Shown in pieces: positions 1 through 7,354 of a stretch of DNA of 7,517 bases. The stretch's first letter is position 1, and the number at the start of each line of letters is the position of its first letter. The notes below the pieces were generated by a model. That model did no database searches and was not told where the DNA came from. It saw nothing but the letters and a program-made list of their open reading frames with translations. A program made the position numbers and the translations under genes. The DNA comes from Oscillospiraceae bacterium (GTDB taxonomy: Bacteria > Bacillota > Clostridia > Oscillospirales > Acutalibacteraceae): contig DOZQ01000030.1 in NCBI GenBank assembly GCA_003517915.1, positions 1-7,517 on the forward strand. Reading direction: 5' to 3'.

Positions 1-3000
1 CGCGGTTTCTCCGCCGTAGCTGTAGGTGAATTCGTCGTCGCTGAGATCCATCTTCTCCGGCGTGAACACGAACATGCCGTTTTCAAACTTCACGCTGCCG
101 CTTTCGGGCTGGGTGAATTCGGTGATTGCCGTATCCGCCGGGATATCGTCGTTCGTCATCACATTTATGCTCATAGGCTGGTCGGTTATCACCAGCGCCT
201 CATCGTCAACGAGCTTGTCAGTGCTTTCTATAAACTCGCCGATTATTCCCACCGCGTCGACATACACGTTGTTGCCTATCGAACTCGGATTTCTGCCTAC
301 TATGACAAGTGTGACCGTGTGCTCGCCGTAGGGAAGCTCCGTTTCAGCGACTACCTGTTTAAACGCGGCATCCGAGCCCAGCTGATAAAGGTCATACGGC
401 TCTTCATTCATCTTTTCGCCGTCTACATATATGTCGAACATACCCTGCGAATAGGATTTATAGCTTAAAATCTCGAAATAGCTGCCCTTGAATTTGAAGC
501 TCATGCTCTCGCCGAGCTTTGACGCCTGCATCGCGATATGACCGGAGAACCTGCCTATCTGCGCGCGTTTACCCCAGCCTGCCGAGAAAGTAAGGTGTTC
601 GTCGCTTTCCTCATAATAAACCATCTTTGCCAGATCATACTCGAGTCCGGCTATAGCGTCATAAATCGCCTCGACAGCCGCGTCTATCGCCGCTTGCAGC
701 GCCTCATCGTCTGCGAGCACGGCGTTGCCCGCCGTTACGGCGTCGCTTAGAAGCACGAAGCTTTCCGCTGTGTAATACTCCGCCGGATATTTCGCCGCTT
801 CTTCGAGTGCCTGCGCAAGTGCAGTTTTGTCGGTCGGAATGCGGACGAATTCTCCGGTGACCCTTACATCCGAAGACGGCATTGCAAATGCCGCATCCGC
901 AATGGGATAAGCCGTATCGCCTATGTAATATTTGAGGCTATCTTCTTTTAGCTCATATCCCTCATCCGGAAAAGCGAACACGTCTACTGTCTCGCCGTTT
1001 TTCACCTTAGACGGCGCGGCGGCGATATAGCCTCCGGTAAGGTTTTCGTCCGTGCTCACCTCAAAAAATCCGCCGAGGGAAACGGCGCATATGCTGAAAT
1101 TGCCCCATCTCGCGTCATGCATCACCTCGGTGACAAGCGTAATGCGCAGCGACTGATCCGGGTTTTCAAGCTGATAATTCACGGTGGCCATGCCGTATTT
1201 TGCCGGGGTGCCACTCGCCTGAGCTCCAGTGTCAAACACATCGCTCACCGGTTTTATGATCGTGACGCCCTGCATAACATCGGCTTTAACCGCGACCTTT
1301 GCCGACCACGCGCCGAAATACAGCTTTAACTGCTGCGCTCCCGCGCTGTAGGGTATGTCAAATGAGATACCGTAGTTCGCTCCCTCAAACACAATGCCCA
1401 GATTATGACTGCCACTCGGCTGAATGGTTCCGTCGGTGTAGCTGAAGGTCGCCGTCCCCGCGTTGGGATTCATCTTTGTCACCGCAATAAGCGGCGCTAT
1501 GTTATTTATAACATTCGCCGACGCCTTGCGTTCGGTTTGCGCTAAATTCGTCGTGTTAAACAGCAGCCAGTCCCTCGTGCCCTCCTCGGTCAGGTTGACA
1601 CGGGATGGCTGGGTGTCCGATACGGTGATGTTGAGCTTCTCGTCGATAATCTCCACCTCGGGCGGCGGAATTTCTTCGTCGGTTTCTTTTAGGGTAACCG
1701 CCTGAATCACGTTGCTGCATCCACCCCACTGCGTGTCGCGGTTGAGTGTGCACACAAGCCGCGCGCTCACCTTATAATCAGGACTCGGCATCTTGTAAGA
1801 AACCTCAAAGCACTGTCCGACCATTCCGTTTGACGTGTCTTTCCCGTAATAGTCGGAGTACATAACCGCACCGTTTACCAAAATCTCCAGTGCCGCGTCG
1901 CCGCCCCAGACACTCGCGTAAACCTTGAGACTCTGCATCTTTTCGCTGTAAGGCAGATCAAACGTAAATCCGCCCCCCAGGCCCCTCGCGAGTATCCCGA
2001 AGCGGTTTCTTGGATCTGACCCCGGCACCGCGTCGGTGGCGGTGAAGGAAAACGCCGCGTCGCTTGCCGTTCCGCCCGTGCCGGTAATCGCGCTCAGGTT
2101 TTTAATGAACGGCTCGGGGATATTTTTGCGCGCGTAGCTTGAAATGCTGTTCTGGTTTATCTGCAGCCAGTCCTTACCGCCTTCCTCGGTGAGGTTAACA
2201 GTGCCGGAGACTGCACCCTTTTGCCCCTTTACATACGGCAGTTCGTTTACGTCCTTGGCCTTGACCACCGCCTTTTGATACACGGTGATCGTCTCGTCCC
2301 CGCAGGTAATCTTCGCGAAGATATCCACGGTTATATCATTTTGCGGCAGCACCGGGCAGACCACCCCGCCGTTTTGCTGAATCCCCTGCTCCTGCCCGGC
2401 GGTGGAAACCGTAAACTCAAACCGGCTGTCGTAAATCCTGCCGGTTATATCAAAGTTCAGGCTGCTTGTGATGTTGTCGAAATTGGGGTTTTCGGCTAAT
2501 ATGTCACTAAGCGCCGCCTGCCAGTCGGCATAGGCGCGCTGCTTATCGGTGCGCGGCGTATCCTCGGGAATCTCGCTGAGCGTATCTGACAGGCCGCTTT
2601 CGGTACCGTCTTTTATGCCGGATACCGCGACGTAGTATTTTTTGTAATTCTCAAGTCCGTCTACTACGAACGGCAGGCTCTGCGCCTCGCGCACATCGGT
2701 CATCTCCGAAAGCGAGGTGCCAACATAAATTTTGTAGCTGTCGTAGCTCTGACCCTCAGGCGGCTGGGCGGACACCGTAAGCTGTCCCCCGCCCGAGACA
2801 AGCGAAACATTTTCGGGCTCGGCCGGAATTCTCGCCCCGCTGTCCTCAAGGAGTATGCCTTTGAGCGCAATGTCGCCGTCCTTGTTTTCATGCTCATTTT
2901 CAATTACAAACTTAACCAGGATGTTTTTACCGTCAGAAGCGGCGCGGTATGGGATTTCGACAACATACACTCGCTCCTCATCGCCGCCGGTCAGACTCTG

Positions 3001-5094
3001 AGTAACCCTTGCCGCCGACGCATCCGAGAGCGACGCCTGCATGACCGCGTCGGCGTTTCTCACCCCGACAATCACTTTAAGAGTCTGTGCCTGTGTCCCG
3101 GCCGGGGTCATGAGCATAAAGCCCTCGTCGCCGTGAACGTGGCTTGCTTTCACATAGTCCTTCGCGTTTTCAAACCCCAGTGCGGCAAGCTCCTCATTGT
3201 CCCTGAGCATCGCCGGGTTTGCCGAGGAATTATAACGGTAACCCACCGTGTTCACATTATAAATCAAATCGGATTTTTGCACTTGGTTTTTAAGCCCGTC
3301 TATTACGGCGGAATTGCTTTGGCCGGTGAAATAGACATAATCCTTGGCGTTTTCAAAATTCTCTGCCGAAAGCCCGGCGGCCTGCCTGCCCGCTATATCC
3401 AGATAAGGCGCTGCGCCATCTGAGCCGGCCAAAGTGTATGTATGGTTTCCTGCGGCGACGGCAATAGATTCGACTATGCCGTTATGGCGCACTTTTAAAG
3501 TGAACGCCTTGTCGCACTCCACAGTTATGCTGACCGGCGAGGTCTGGCTGACGCGCCTTTCGGCCATAAGGCTTACGCGGTTGACTCCGCTGTCGGCGTC
3601 GTTCATATAAAGATTTGAAACGCCGTGTTTTTCGGTGAGATTGAGGTTCCAGCTGATTTCGTTGTTCGGAGCGTCGAGTTTTAATCCCACCACATCCTCG
3701 AGCATGCCCGCAATAGCCAGCGCGCCGGTCCAGCCAACAAAATTGATGCGGGAGGGCTGGGTGTCGCTGTTCTCGGTGGAGCCGGGCAGAATGTATTCGG
3801 AGGAATAATTCTCCCAAATCGTGTGCAGGAACTGACCGTTGCGGTCATACGCGCCCTGATAATACACGTCATAAAGCATATTGATATGGCGTACCGCCTC
3901 TTCAAACGCGAGCTGGTCGTGGCCGTACTCTCCCAGTCCCTTTATCCACTGAAAAGATGTAGGCGACCACATCGCGCCGTTCCAATAGCCGCCGGTCGGC
4001 TTGAAGCTGGAATAATCGTAGGCGACCGTACTCAGCCCGCCCGGGCGGAACATCTTTTCAGAGCTCAGCGCGTAGGTCTTGATCATCCGCTGTGCCTGCT
4101 CGTCGGTCGCGACCCCTGCCGCCAGCGACCACAGTCCGGTTGGAGTCACAATGTTGGTATGCGCGCCGGTATCCGAGTTTATGTTGAAGAAAAACCCGCC
4201 CTGCTGTGACCACAGCTTTTGCTGCACAAGCGCGGTAAGCCCGTCCCGCTCGGATTCATACAGCGCCGCCATGCTTTCATATTTCGCTTTGTCCGCGCCG
4301 CTCAGGGATGTGTTTTTCGCGGCAATTTCAGCCGCTATCTTCGCGATATAATCCGCCGCCTGCACCTGCTGCAGCGACATGTCGTTCGCGGCCTGCCCCC
4401 AGCCGTCCCAGTCCTGATTCGGGGTGTTGTCCAGGCCGTTGCCCTGACCGTTGGAGACATACAGCCCCTGAGCCGGACCGCTGTCATAGGTTCTGGTGCG
4501 CTTTATGAACTGGAAATAAGAAGCCAGCCGGTCGATTATAGGCTTGCCGTTTATCTGCTTTGTAAAGCGCGTAACATCGCCGTGGATTTGATACTGCTCC
4601 CATTCTGCCCAGCCGAAAAGCGGCGGGTTGATAGCGTCGACAGTCAGGTAATTGTTGTAAGAAAGATTGCCGTTAGACTCGTTTATGCGCCGGCATATAT
4701 ATCCGTCGCTGTCGTCGTTCCTGTCCCACTGGTGATAATAGAAATTGTCCATTGCCTGAAGCGCCGGAAACTGGTGCGCGCCGTATTTGTCGAACAGCAT
4801 CATAAACAGCGTGTCCCACTGGAATATGGTGTTGTCAAACGCCTCGTCCACATAATACACGTCCTCCGGGTTCAGCGCAGTGGTCGCCTTGCGGATGTTG
4901 CCCTTGTGAAAATTCCACGCGGCGTCATAAAGCTCGGTCCATTCCGGATGATCTTCAAAATAAACCTTCGGGATATCCTCCATGTCGATTTCGTAGCCGC
5001 CCGCGACTATTTCCGGCGCGGCCGACACCTGCGCCGTTGGGATTACTGCAAGCAGTAATCCCAACGCCAAAATAATTCCGATTACCCTTTTCAT
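1..5094 (-). CDS. Secreted multimodular GH63/MGH1-like glycoside hydrolase (C-terminus beyond window)
   Basis: I translated the frame codon by codon from ATG at 5094-5092 and it stays open for 1,698 codons to the window edge. Residues 1-25 are a signal peptide (MKR, hydrophobic core, VSA cleavage site). Residues about 45-455 match the (alpha/alpha)6 catalytic domain of GH63/mannosylglycerate-hydrolase-like enzymes: FQWDTLF at 91-97, NPPLFGWAEWE near 155-167, GLDNTP with D222 as likely general acid, GGYWNGAMWSP at 368-378, IWENY with E428 as likely base, and FVGWTGALA at 452-460. A beta domain follows to about 555. Downstream modules are: a divergent binding-type module (560-757), FN3 (758-838), atrophied bacterial Ig (843-952), two tandem NLTEEG-type modules (960-1135, 1155-1340) separated by a proline-containing linker, an InlB-type repeat (1342-1418), FIVAR (1420-1486), a galactose-binding-like sandwich (1487-1615) and a truncated cadherin-like/Big_9 module (1628 on). 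It probably hydrolyses an alpha-glycosidic substrate outside the cell; the substrate is unknown. An SD-like AGAGGGAG lies at 5108-5101, six bases before the start. The catalytic class is confident; module boundaries are by eye. Confidence 0.9.
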   Translation of the reverse strand, partial: MKRVIGIILALGLLLAVIPTAQVSAAPEIVAGGYEIDMEDIPKVYFEDHPEWTELYDAAWNFHKGNIRKATTALNPEDVYYVDEAFDNTIFQWDTLFMMLFDKYGAHQFPALQAMDNFYYHQWDRNDDSDGYICRRINESNGNLSYNNYLTVDAINPPLFGWAEWEQYQIHGDVTRFTKQINGKPIIDRLASYFQFIKRTRTYDSGPAQGLYVSNGQGNGLDNTPNQDWDGWGQAANDMSLQQVQAADYIAKIAAEIAAKNTSLSGADKAKYESMAALYESERDGLTALVQQKLWSQQGGFFFNINSDTGAHTNIVTPTGLWSLAAGVATDEQAQRMIKTYALSSEKMFRPGGLSTVAYDYSSFKPTGGYWNGAMWSPTSFQWIKGLGEYGHDQLAFEEAVRHINMLYDVYYQGAYDRNGQFLHTIWENYSSEYILPGSTENSDTQPSRINFVGWTGALAIAGMLEDVVGLKLDAPNNEISWNLNLTEKHGVSNLYMNDADSGVNRVSLMAERRVSQTSPVSITVECDKAFTLKVRHNGIVESIAVAAGNHTYTLAGSDGAAPYLDIAGRQAAGLSAENFENAKDYVYFTGQSNSAVIDGLKNQVQKSDLIYNVNTVGYRYNSSANPAMLRDNEELAALGFENAKDYVKASHVHGDEGFMLMTPAGTQAQTLKVIVGVRNADAVMQASLSDASAARVTQSLTGGDEERVYVVEIPYRAASDGKNILVKFVIENEHENKDGDIALKGILLEDSGARIPAEPENVSLVSGGGQLTVSAQPPEGQSYDSYKIYVGTSLSEMTDVREAQSLPFVVDGLENYKKYYVAVSGIKDGTESGLSDTLSEIPEDTPRTDKQRAYADWQAALSDILAENPNFDNITSSLNFDITGRIYDSRFEFTVSTAGQEQGIQQNGGVVCPVLPQNDITVDIFAKITCGDETITVYQKAVVKAKDVNELPYVKGQKGAVSGTVNLTEEGGKDWLQINQNSISSYARKNIPEPFIKNLSAITGTGGTASDAAFSFTATDAVPGSDPRNRFGILARGLGGGFTFDLPYSEKMQSLKVYASVWGGDAALEILVNGAVMYSDYYGKDTSNGMVGQCFEVSYKMPSPDYKVSARLVCTLNRDTQWGGCSNVIQAVTLKETDEEIPPPEVEIIDEKLNITVSDTQPSRVNLTEEGTRDWLLFNTTNLAQTERKASANVINNIAPLIAVTKMNPNAGTATFSYTDGTIQPSGSHNLGIVFEGANYGISFDIPYSAGAQQLKLYFGAWSAKVAVKADVMQGVTIIKPVSDVFDTGAQASGTPAKYGMATVNYQLENPDQSLRITLVTEVMHDARWGNFSICAVSLGGFFEVSTDENLTGGYIAAAPSKVKNGETVDVFAFPDEGYELKEDSLKYYIGDTAYPIADAAFAMPSSDVRVTGEFVRIPTDKTALAQALEEAAKYPAEYYTAESFVLLSDAVTAGNAVLADDEALQAAIDAAVEAIYDAIAGLEYDLAKMVYYEESDEHLTFSAGWGKRAQIGRFSGHIAMQASKLGESMSFKFKGSYFEILSYKSYSQGMFDIYVDGEKMNEEPYDLYQLGSDAAFKQVVAETELPYGEHTVTLVIVGRNPSSIGNNVYVDAVGIIGEFIESTDKLVDDEALVITDQPMSINVMTNDDIPADTAITEFTQPESGSVKFENGMFVFTPEKMDLSDDEFTYSYGGETA
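1075..2217 (-). repeat. Tandem duplicated beta-sandwich modules inside the glycosidase
   Basis: Residues 960-1135 and 1155-1340 of the glycosidase are two copies of one module. Both open with VNLTEEG followed by a DWL motif (N967/N1167, W976/W1176). Both have an FDxPYS segment, then a strand with an aromatic and Trp (Y1059/W1063 and Y1259/W1263), and both end with a WG motif (W1123 and W1330) and an AV(T/S)L strand. The first two landmarks are exactly 200 residues apart. Similar NLT-x-EG-x-DW modules are familiar to me from large secreted glycosidases, where a carbohydrate-binding role is plausible but not shown here. The copies have diverged in protein sequence, so this is an old duplication rather than a recent DNA repeat. 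Confidence 0.8.
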
Positions 5095-5160
5095 TTTGCT
5101 CTCCCTCTTTGTTATATTTTTCTAAAAACATCGCCTAACTCTCTGCGGATTTATATAATA

Positions 5161-5188
5161 ATTATAACACATTCTTAAATAAGAGCAA
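5161..5188 (-). promoter_or_regulatory. Predicted promoter of the glycosidase gene
   Basis: On the minus strand, TTGCTC (5188-5183) and TATAAT (5166-5161) are separated by 16 bases, and a TGT immediately upstream of the -10 gives an extended -10. Transcription would start near 5154, leaving a leader of about 60 bases before the ATG at 5094. The -35 is imperfect, but the -10 is consensus. Prediction by eye only. Confidence 0.6.
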
Positions 5189-5242
5189 TAGAGTATAGTA
5201 AAAAAGATTATTGAATCGTGTGCAATATTTCAATCGGTTTGA

Positions 5243-5267
5243 CTATATATTTGATAAAAATATATAG
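5243..5267. promoter_or_regulatory. AT-rich inverted repeat between the divergent promoters
   Basis: CTATATAT (5243-5250) and ATATATAG (5260-5267) form perfect 8-base arms around a 9-base centre. The dyad sits about 55 bases upstream of the minus-strand -35 and about 33 bases upstream of the plus-strand -35, so a regulator bound here could touch either promoter. The AT-only composition makes chance occurrence in this AT-rich stretch fairly likely. Confidence 0.3.
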
Positions 5268-5300
5268 CAAAAATAAATTTATATTTTTTTAATATATAAC

Positions 5301-5329
5301 TTGACAGGCGAGGTATCTCGTGCTAATAT
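5301..5329 (+). promoter_or_regulatory. Strong sigma-A-type promoter of the padR operon with dyad spacer
   Basis: TTGACA (5301-5306) and TAATAT (5324-5329) are separated by exactly 17 bases, with TGC before the -10 forming an extended -10 element. The spacer holds CGAG (5309-5312) and CTCG (5317-5320) as inverted arms around GTAT. A repressor bound there would block RNA polymerase. PadR-family repressors commonly autoregulate, so this is a reasonable operator candidate, though binding is inferred. Transcription should start near 5336, giving a leader of about 30 bases. Confidence 0.8.
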
Positions 5330-5352
5330 ATGCTCAGCCGGTTAAACCAATG

Positions 5353-5360
5353 AAAGGAGG
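5353..5360 (+). promoter_or_regulatory. Ribosome binding site that fixes the padR start
   Basis: AAAGGAGG lies 7 bases before GTG at 5368-5370, which is ideal spacing. In-frame alternatives fail: ATG at 5350 overlaps the ribosome binding site itself, and GTG at 5320 lies upstream of the -10 box. Confidence 0.85.
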
Positions 5361-5367
5361 CGGTGCA

Positions 5368-5706
5368 GTGTCCATTACCTCTGATCTTATACGCGGACAT
5401 ACCGAAACCATTATTTTAAGCCAGCTTAACAAAAAGGACAGCTACGGTTACGAAATCAACAAGACCATTCAGCAGAAAACCGACAACCTCTATGAGCTCA
5501 AAGACGCGACGCTCTACAGCGCGTTCAGACGGCTGGAGCAAAGCGGCATGATCATCTCTTATTGGGGCGTGGAGGGAGCCGGCGCGAGAAGGCGGTATTA
5601 CTGCATTACAAAAGAAGGCAAGGCCGTGCTTAAGCAAAACATTGAGGACTGGAAGCTGACCAAGGCGATTATCGACAAACTTATTGAGGAGGGTAACAAG
5701 GCATGA
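5368..5706 (+). CDS. PadR-family transcriptional regulator
   Basis: The product is 112 residues from a GTG start, the usual size of the short (PadR-s2-like) regulators. The winged helix-turn-helix is clear: an N-terminal helix with LIRGHTETIILSQL, the family motif SYGYEI at 25-30, the recognition helix ATLYSAFRRLE at 47-57 followed by SGMI, and the wing with GARRRYYCIT at 72-81 and KEG. The C-terminal helix from about residue 86, which includes W95, should form the dimer interface. It is the first gene of a three-gene operon and overlaps the next gene by four bases (ATGA). PadR proteins of this arrangement usually repress their own operon until a signal, often envelope stress or a small hydrophobic compound, releases them. 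The ligand cannot be deduced. Family assignment is very confident. Confidence 0.95.
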   Translation: MSITSDLIRGHTETIILSQLNKKDSYGYEINKTIQQKTDNLYELKDATLYSAFRRLEQSGMIISYWGVEGAGARRRYYCITKEGKAVLKQNIEDWKLTKAIIDKLIEEGNKA

Positions 5707-6353
5707 ACCAAAGGCTGAGAGAGAGCATCGAGGAGCTGTTTGCGGACGCTCCCGCGATTAAACAGGTGAGTGATCTCAGGGAAGAAATCATGAACAACGC
5801 GGTGGAAAAATTCGCGGATCTGACCGCCGAGGGCATGGCTGAGGACGAGGCTATAAGAACTATTATGGCGGGGATAGGAGATGTGGATGAATTGATCAAA
5901 TATATTAAACAAAACGCCGAGATGGATCCGCTTTCGCAGATAAAGCAGCGAAAAATTTCGGCCAAACTGATAACCGTGGCGGTGGCTTTGTATTTTGTCG
6001 CGTTTATCGCGCTTATCATCCTTTCGGAATATTGGCATGGAATCTACGCGCTGGCCATAACCGCGCTTATCGCGGCGGTGCCGACCTGTATTTTGGTTTA
6101 CAACTATGTTTCAAATCCGCATTACAGCAAAACGAACGACACCATGGTCGAAAACTTCAAGGAATGGCAAAGCAGCAAGGAAACCCGTAAGAAAATGCGC
6201 GGCGCGCTTTCCTCCACGCTCTGGATTATCATAACCATACTCTATTTTGTTATCAGCTTTACAACCATGCAGTGGCACATCACCTGGCTCATTTTTCTCA
6301 TAGGCGCGGCGATTGAAAGCCTTATCACACTGCTGCTCAGCATGAAAGGATAA
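5703..6353 (+). CDS. HAAS-domain (DUF1700-like) four-helix membrane protein
   Basis: The product has 216 residues. Residues 1-73 are a soluble helical HAAS/permease-prefix-type domain: an amphipathic helix, then a region with EGMAEDEAIRTIMAGIGDVDELI (about 43-65), the pattern typical of DUF1700-type proteins encoded next to PadR. Four membrane segments follow at about 88-107, 112-133, 172-189 and 193-212, with a basic, charged loop (134-168) between the two pairs. The start is set by GAGGAGGG at 5686-5693 and by ATGA overlap with the padR stop, indicating translational coupling. It has no catalytic motif. Related proteins are thought to be membrane partners of PadR and DUF4097 proteins in envelope-stress-type operons; its exact activity is not known. 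The family call comes from the N-terminal pattern and gene order. Confidence 0.85.
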   Translation: MNQRLRESIEELFADAPAIKQVSDLREEIMNNAVEKFADLTAEGMAEDEAIRTIMAGIGDVDELIKYIKQNAEMDPLSQIKQRKISAKLITVAVALYFVAFIALIILSEYWHGIYALAITALIAAVPTCILVYNYVSNPHYSKTNDTMVENFKEWQSSKETRKKMRGALSSTLWIIITILYFVISFTTMQWHITWLIFLIGAAIESLITLLLSMKG

Positions 6354-6358
6354 TCGCC

Positions 6359-7288
6359 ATGAATACGTTTAGAACACTCAGAACCCTTGCCGTTTTTTTG
6401 CTCAGCCTTATTATAATAACGCTGTCTTTGGGACTTGGGTTTGCGCTTTACTACGGCGCGGACGGCATATTTTCCTTTGGAAGCAGGGAGATTTCGGTAA
6501 AGTCGGATGAAACCGTGGACGCTGCCGGACTGAACTCGATTGTAATAGACTGCGAAAGCGCCGACGTGAGCATAATGCAAAGCGAAGACAAAGAGATAAG
6601 AATTGTACACTCCTCCGATGCCGGCAAGCGTAAACGTGACAAGGTTAGCATCGACCGCAACGGCGGACGTCTGGAAGTAAGGCTGAAAACCGACCTGAGA
6701 ACCTGGTTCTCGTTTTTTTCAGGATATGAAAAGCTGGAGATTTATATTCCCGTGGAATATAATAAAAACCTCAGCGCAGACACCGCGTCGGGCGACGTAA
6801 GCCTTGAGGACAATTTCAAGTTCACCGAAATCCAGCTAAGCACCGCGTCAGGAGATATAACCGCGCAGAGGCTGGAATGTGAAACGGCGGAGCTGAATAC
6901 CGCCTCGGGCGACATAGAGCTGGATGAGCTGACCGGCCGGCATGAGCTGAGCACCGCCTCGGGGAGCATAACCGTCTACTCCGCTTTGGGAGGGGGACGC
7001 TTTGAAACCGCGTCGGGGGATGTTTCGGCCAGCTATTCGGAGATTTTATCGGACGTTTTAATAAAGACAGCTTCGGGAAGCGTCGATGTGGAGTTTGGCG
7101 GCCCAGTTCCCGCAATTTCGGCGGACACCGCCTCGGGCGACGTCGAGTCTAACCTTAAAGTATGGCAGTCGGGCGGCAGGTATGAAATAGGCACCCCGGT
7201 ATCGGATATCAGCATGGAGATTTCCACCGCGTCTGGAGATATAGACGTGAGACAGCTTGTGCGGGATTCGGACGTGGAGACGCCCTAA
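6359..7288 (+). CDS. DUF4097 family beta-repeat membrane-anchored protein
   Basis: The product has 309 residues. Residues 1-8 carry positive charges (R5, R8), and 9-32 form one membrane segment without a clear cleavage site, so the rest is probably extracytoplasmic (N-in anchor). From about residue 57 there is a beta-helix-like DUF4097 domain, seen in LiaG-type and putative adhesin proteins. It contains eight TASG motifs beginning at residues 142, 162, 181, 199, 217, 237, 257 and 290, each followed by D or S and a short beta strand. The gene begins 5 bases after the previous stop, with AAAGGA at 6345-6350 as ribosome binding site, so it is third in the padR operon. A short acidic tail (DSDVETP) ends the protein. 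No enzymatic residues are evident. A role as an envelope-facing sensor or scaffold is inferred from the operon type. Confidence 0.92.
   Translation: MNTFRTLRTLAVFLLSLIIITLSLGLGFALYYGADGIFSFGSREISVKSDETVDAAGLNSIVIDCESADVSIMQSEDKEIRIVHSSDAGKRKRDKVSIDRNGGRLEVRLKTDLRTWFSFFSGYEKLEIYIPVEYNKNLSADTASGDVSLEDNFKFTEIQLSTASGDITAQRLECETAELNTASGDIELDELTGRHELSTASGSITVYSALGGGRFETASGDVSASYSEILSDVLIKTASGSVDVEFGGPVPAISADTASGDVESNLKVWQSGGRYEIGTPVSDISMEISTASGDIDVRQLVRDSDVETP
6782..7237 (+). repeat. Eight in-frame TASG-coding repeats in the DUF4097 gene
   Basis: ACCGCSTCGGG-like units recur at 6782, 6842, 6899, 6953, 7007, 7067, 7127 and 7226. The spacing is 54-60 bases except for the last gap of 99. They encode TASG(D/S) turns of a solenoid. 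Synonymous variation (TCG, TCA, TCT, GCG, GCC) shows that selection is on the protein rather than on the DNA. Confidence 0.9.
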
Positions 7289-7313
7289 ACCATAATACAC
7301 GCCTGTTATATAA

Positions 7314-7354
7314 AAAGACACCCATGGGAGCCGACGGCTCCCATGGGTGTCTTT
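7314..7354. terminator. Perfect 19-bp hairpin terminator, apparently bidirectional
   Basis: Arms 7314-7332 and 7336-7354 are perfect complements around a GAC loop, and each contains the palindrome CCCATGGG. Read rightward, it lies 25 bases after the DUF4097 stop but is followed only by CTTTGG, with no long U-tract. Read leftward, the stem runs directly into a TTTTT tract (complement of 7312-7316) and then TATATAA. It should end the padR operon and is an even better terminator for something transcribed from the right. Confidence 0.8.

Noticed and set aside
2890..3423. Open plus-strand frame of 177 codons
   Set aside because: It is antisense to the continuous glycosidase frame and resembles no known protein family; there is no promoter or ribosome binding site in front.
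4219..5058. Open plus-strand frame of 279 codons opposite the glycosidase start
   Set aside because: The minus strand here encodes the start and catalytic motifs of a recognisable enzyme. The plus frame has no ribosome binding site I can see and no recognisable domain. It is an antisense shadow of GC-rich coding DNA.
5320..5367. Longer N-terminus for the PadR protein from GTG at 5320
   Set aside because: This start lies upstream of the -10 box, so it would not be in the mRNA. The ideal ribosome binding site at 5353-5360 points to GTG 5368, which also gives the normal family length.
5598..6038. Minus-strand frame of 146 codons across the padR/HAAS junction
   Set aside because: It is antisense to two well-supported overlapping genes and has no ribosome binding site or known domain.
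6782..7237. CRISPR-like regular repeats at 54-60 base intervals
   Set aside because: The repeats are in frame, vary at synonymous positions and encode the TASG turns of a beta-solenoid protein.
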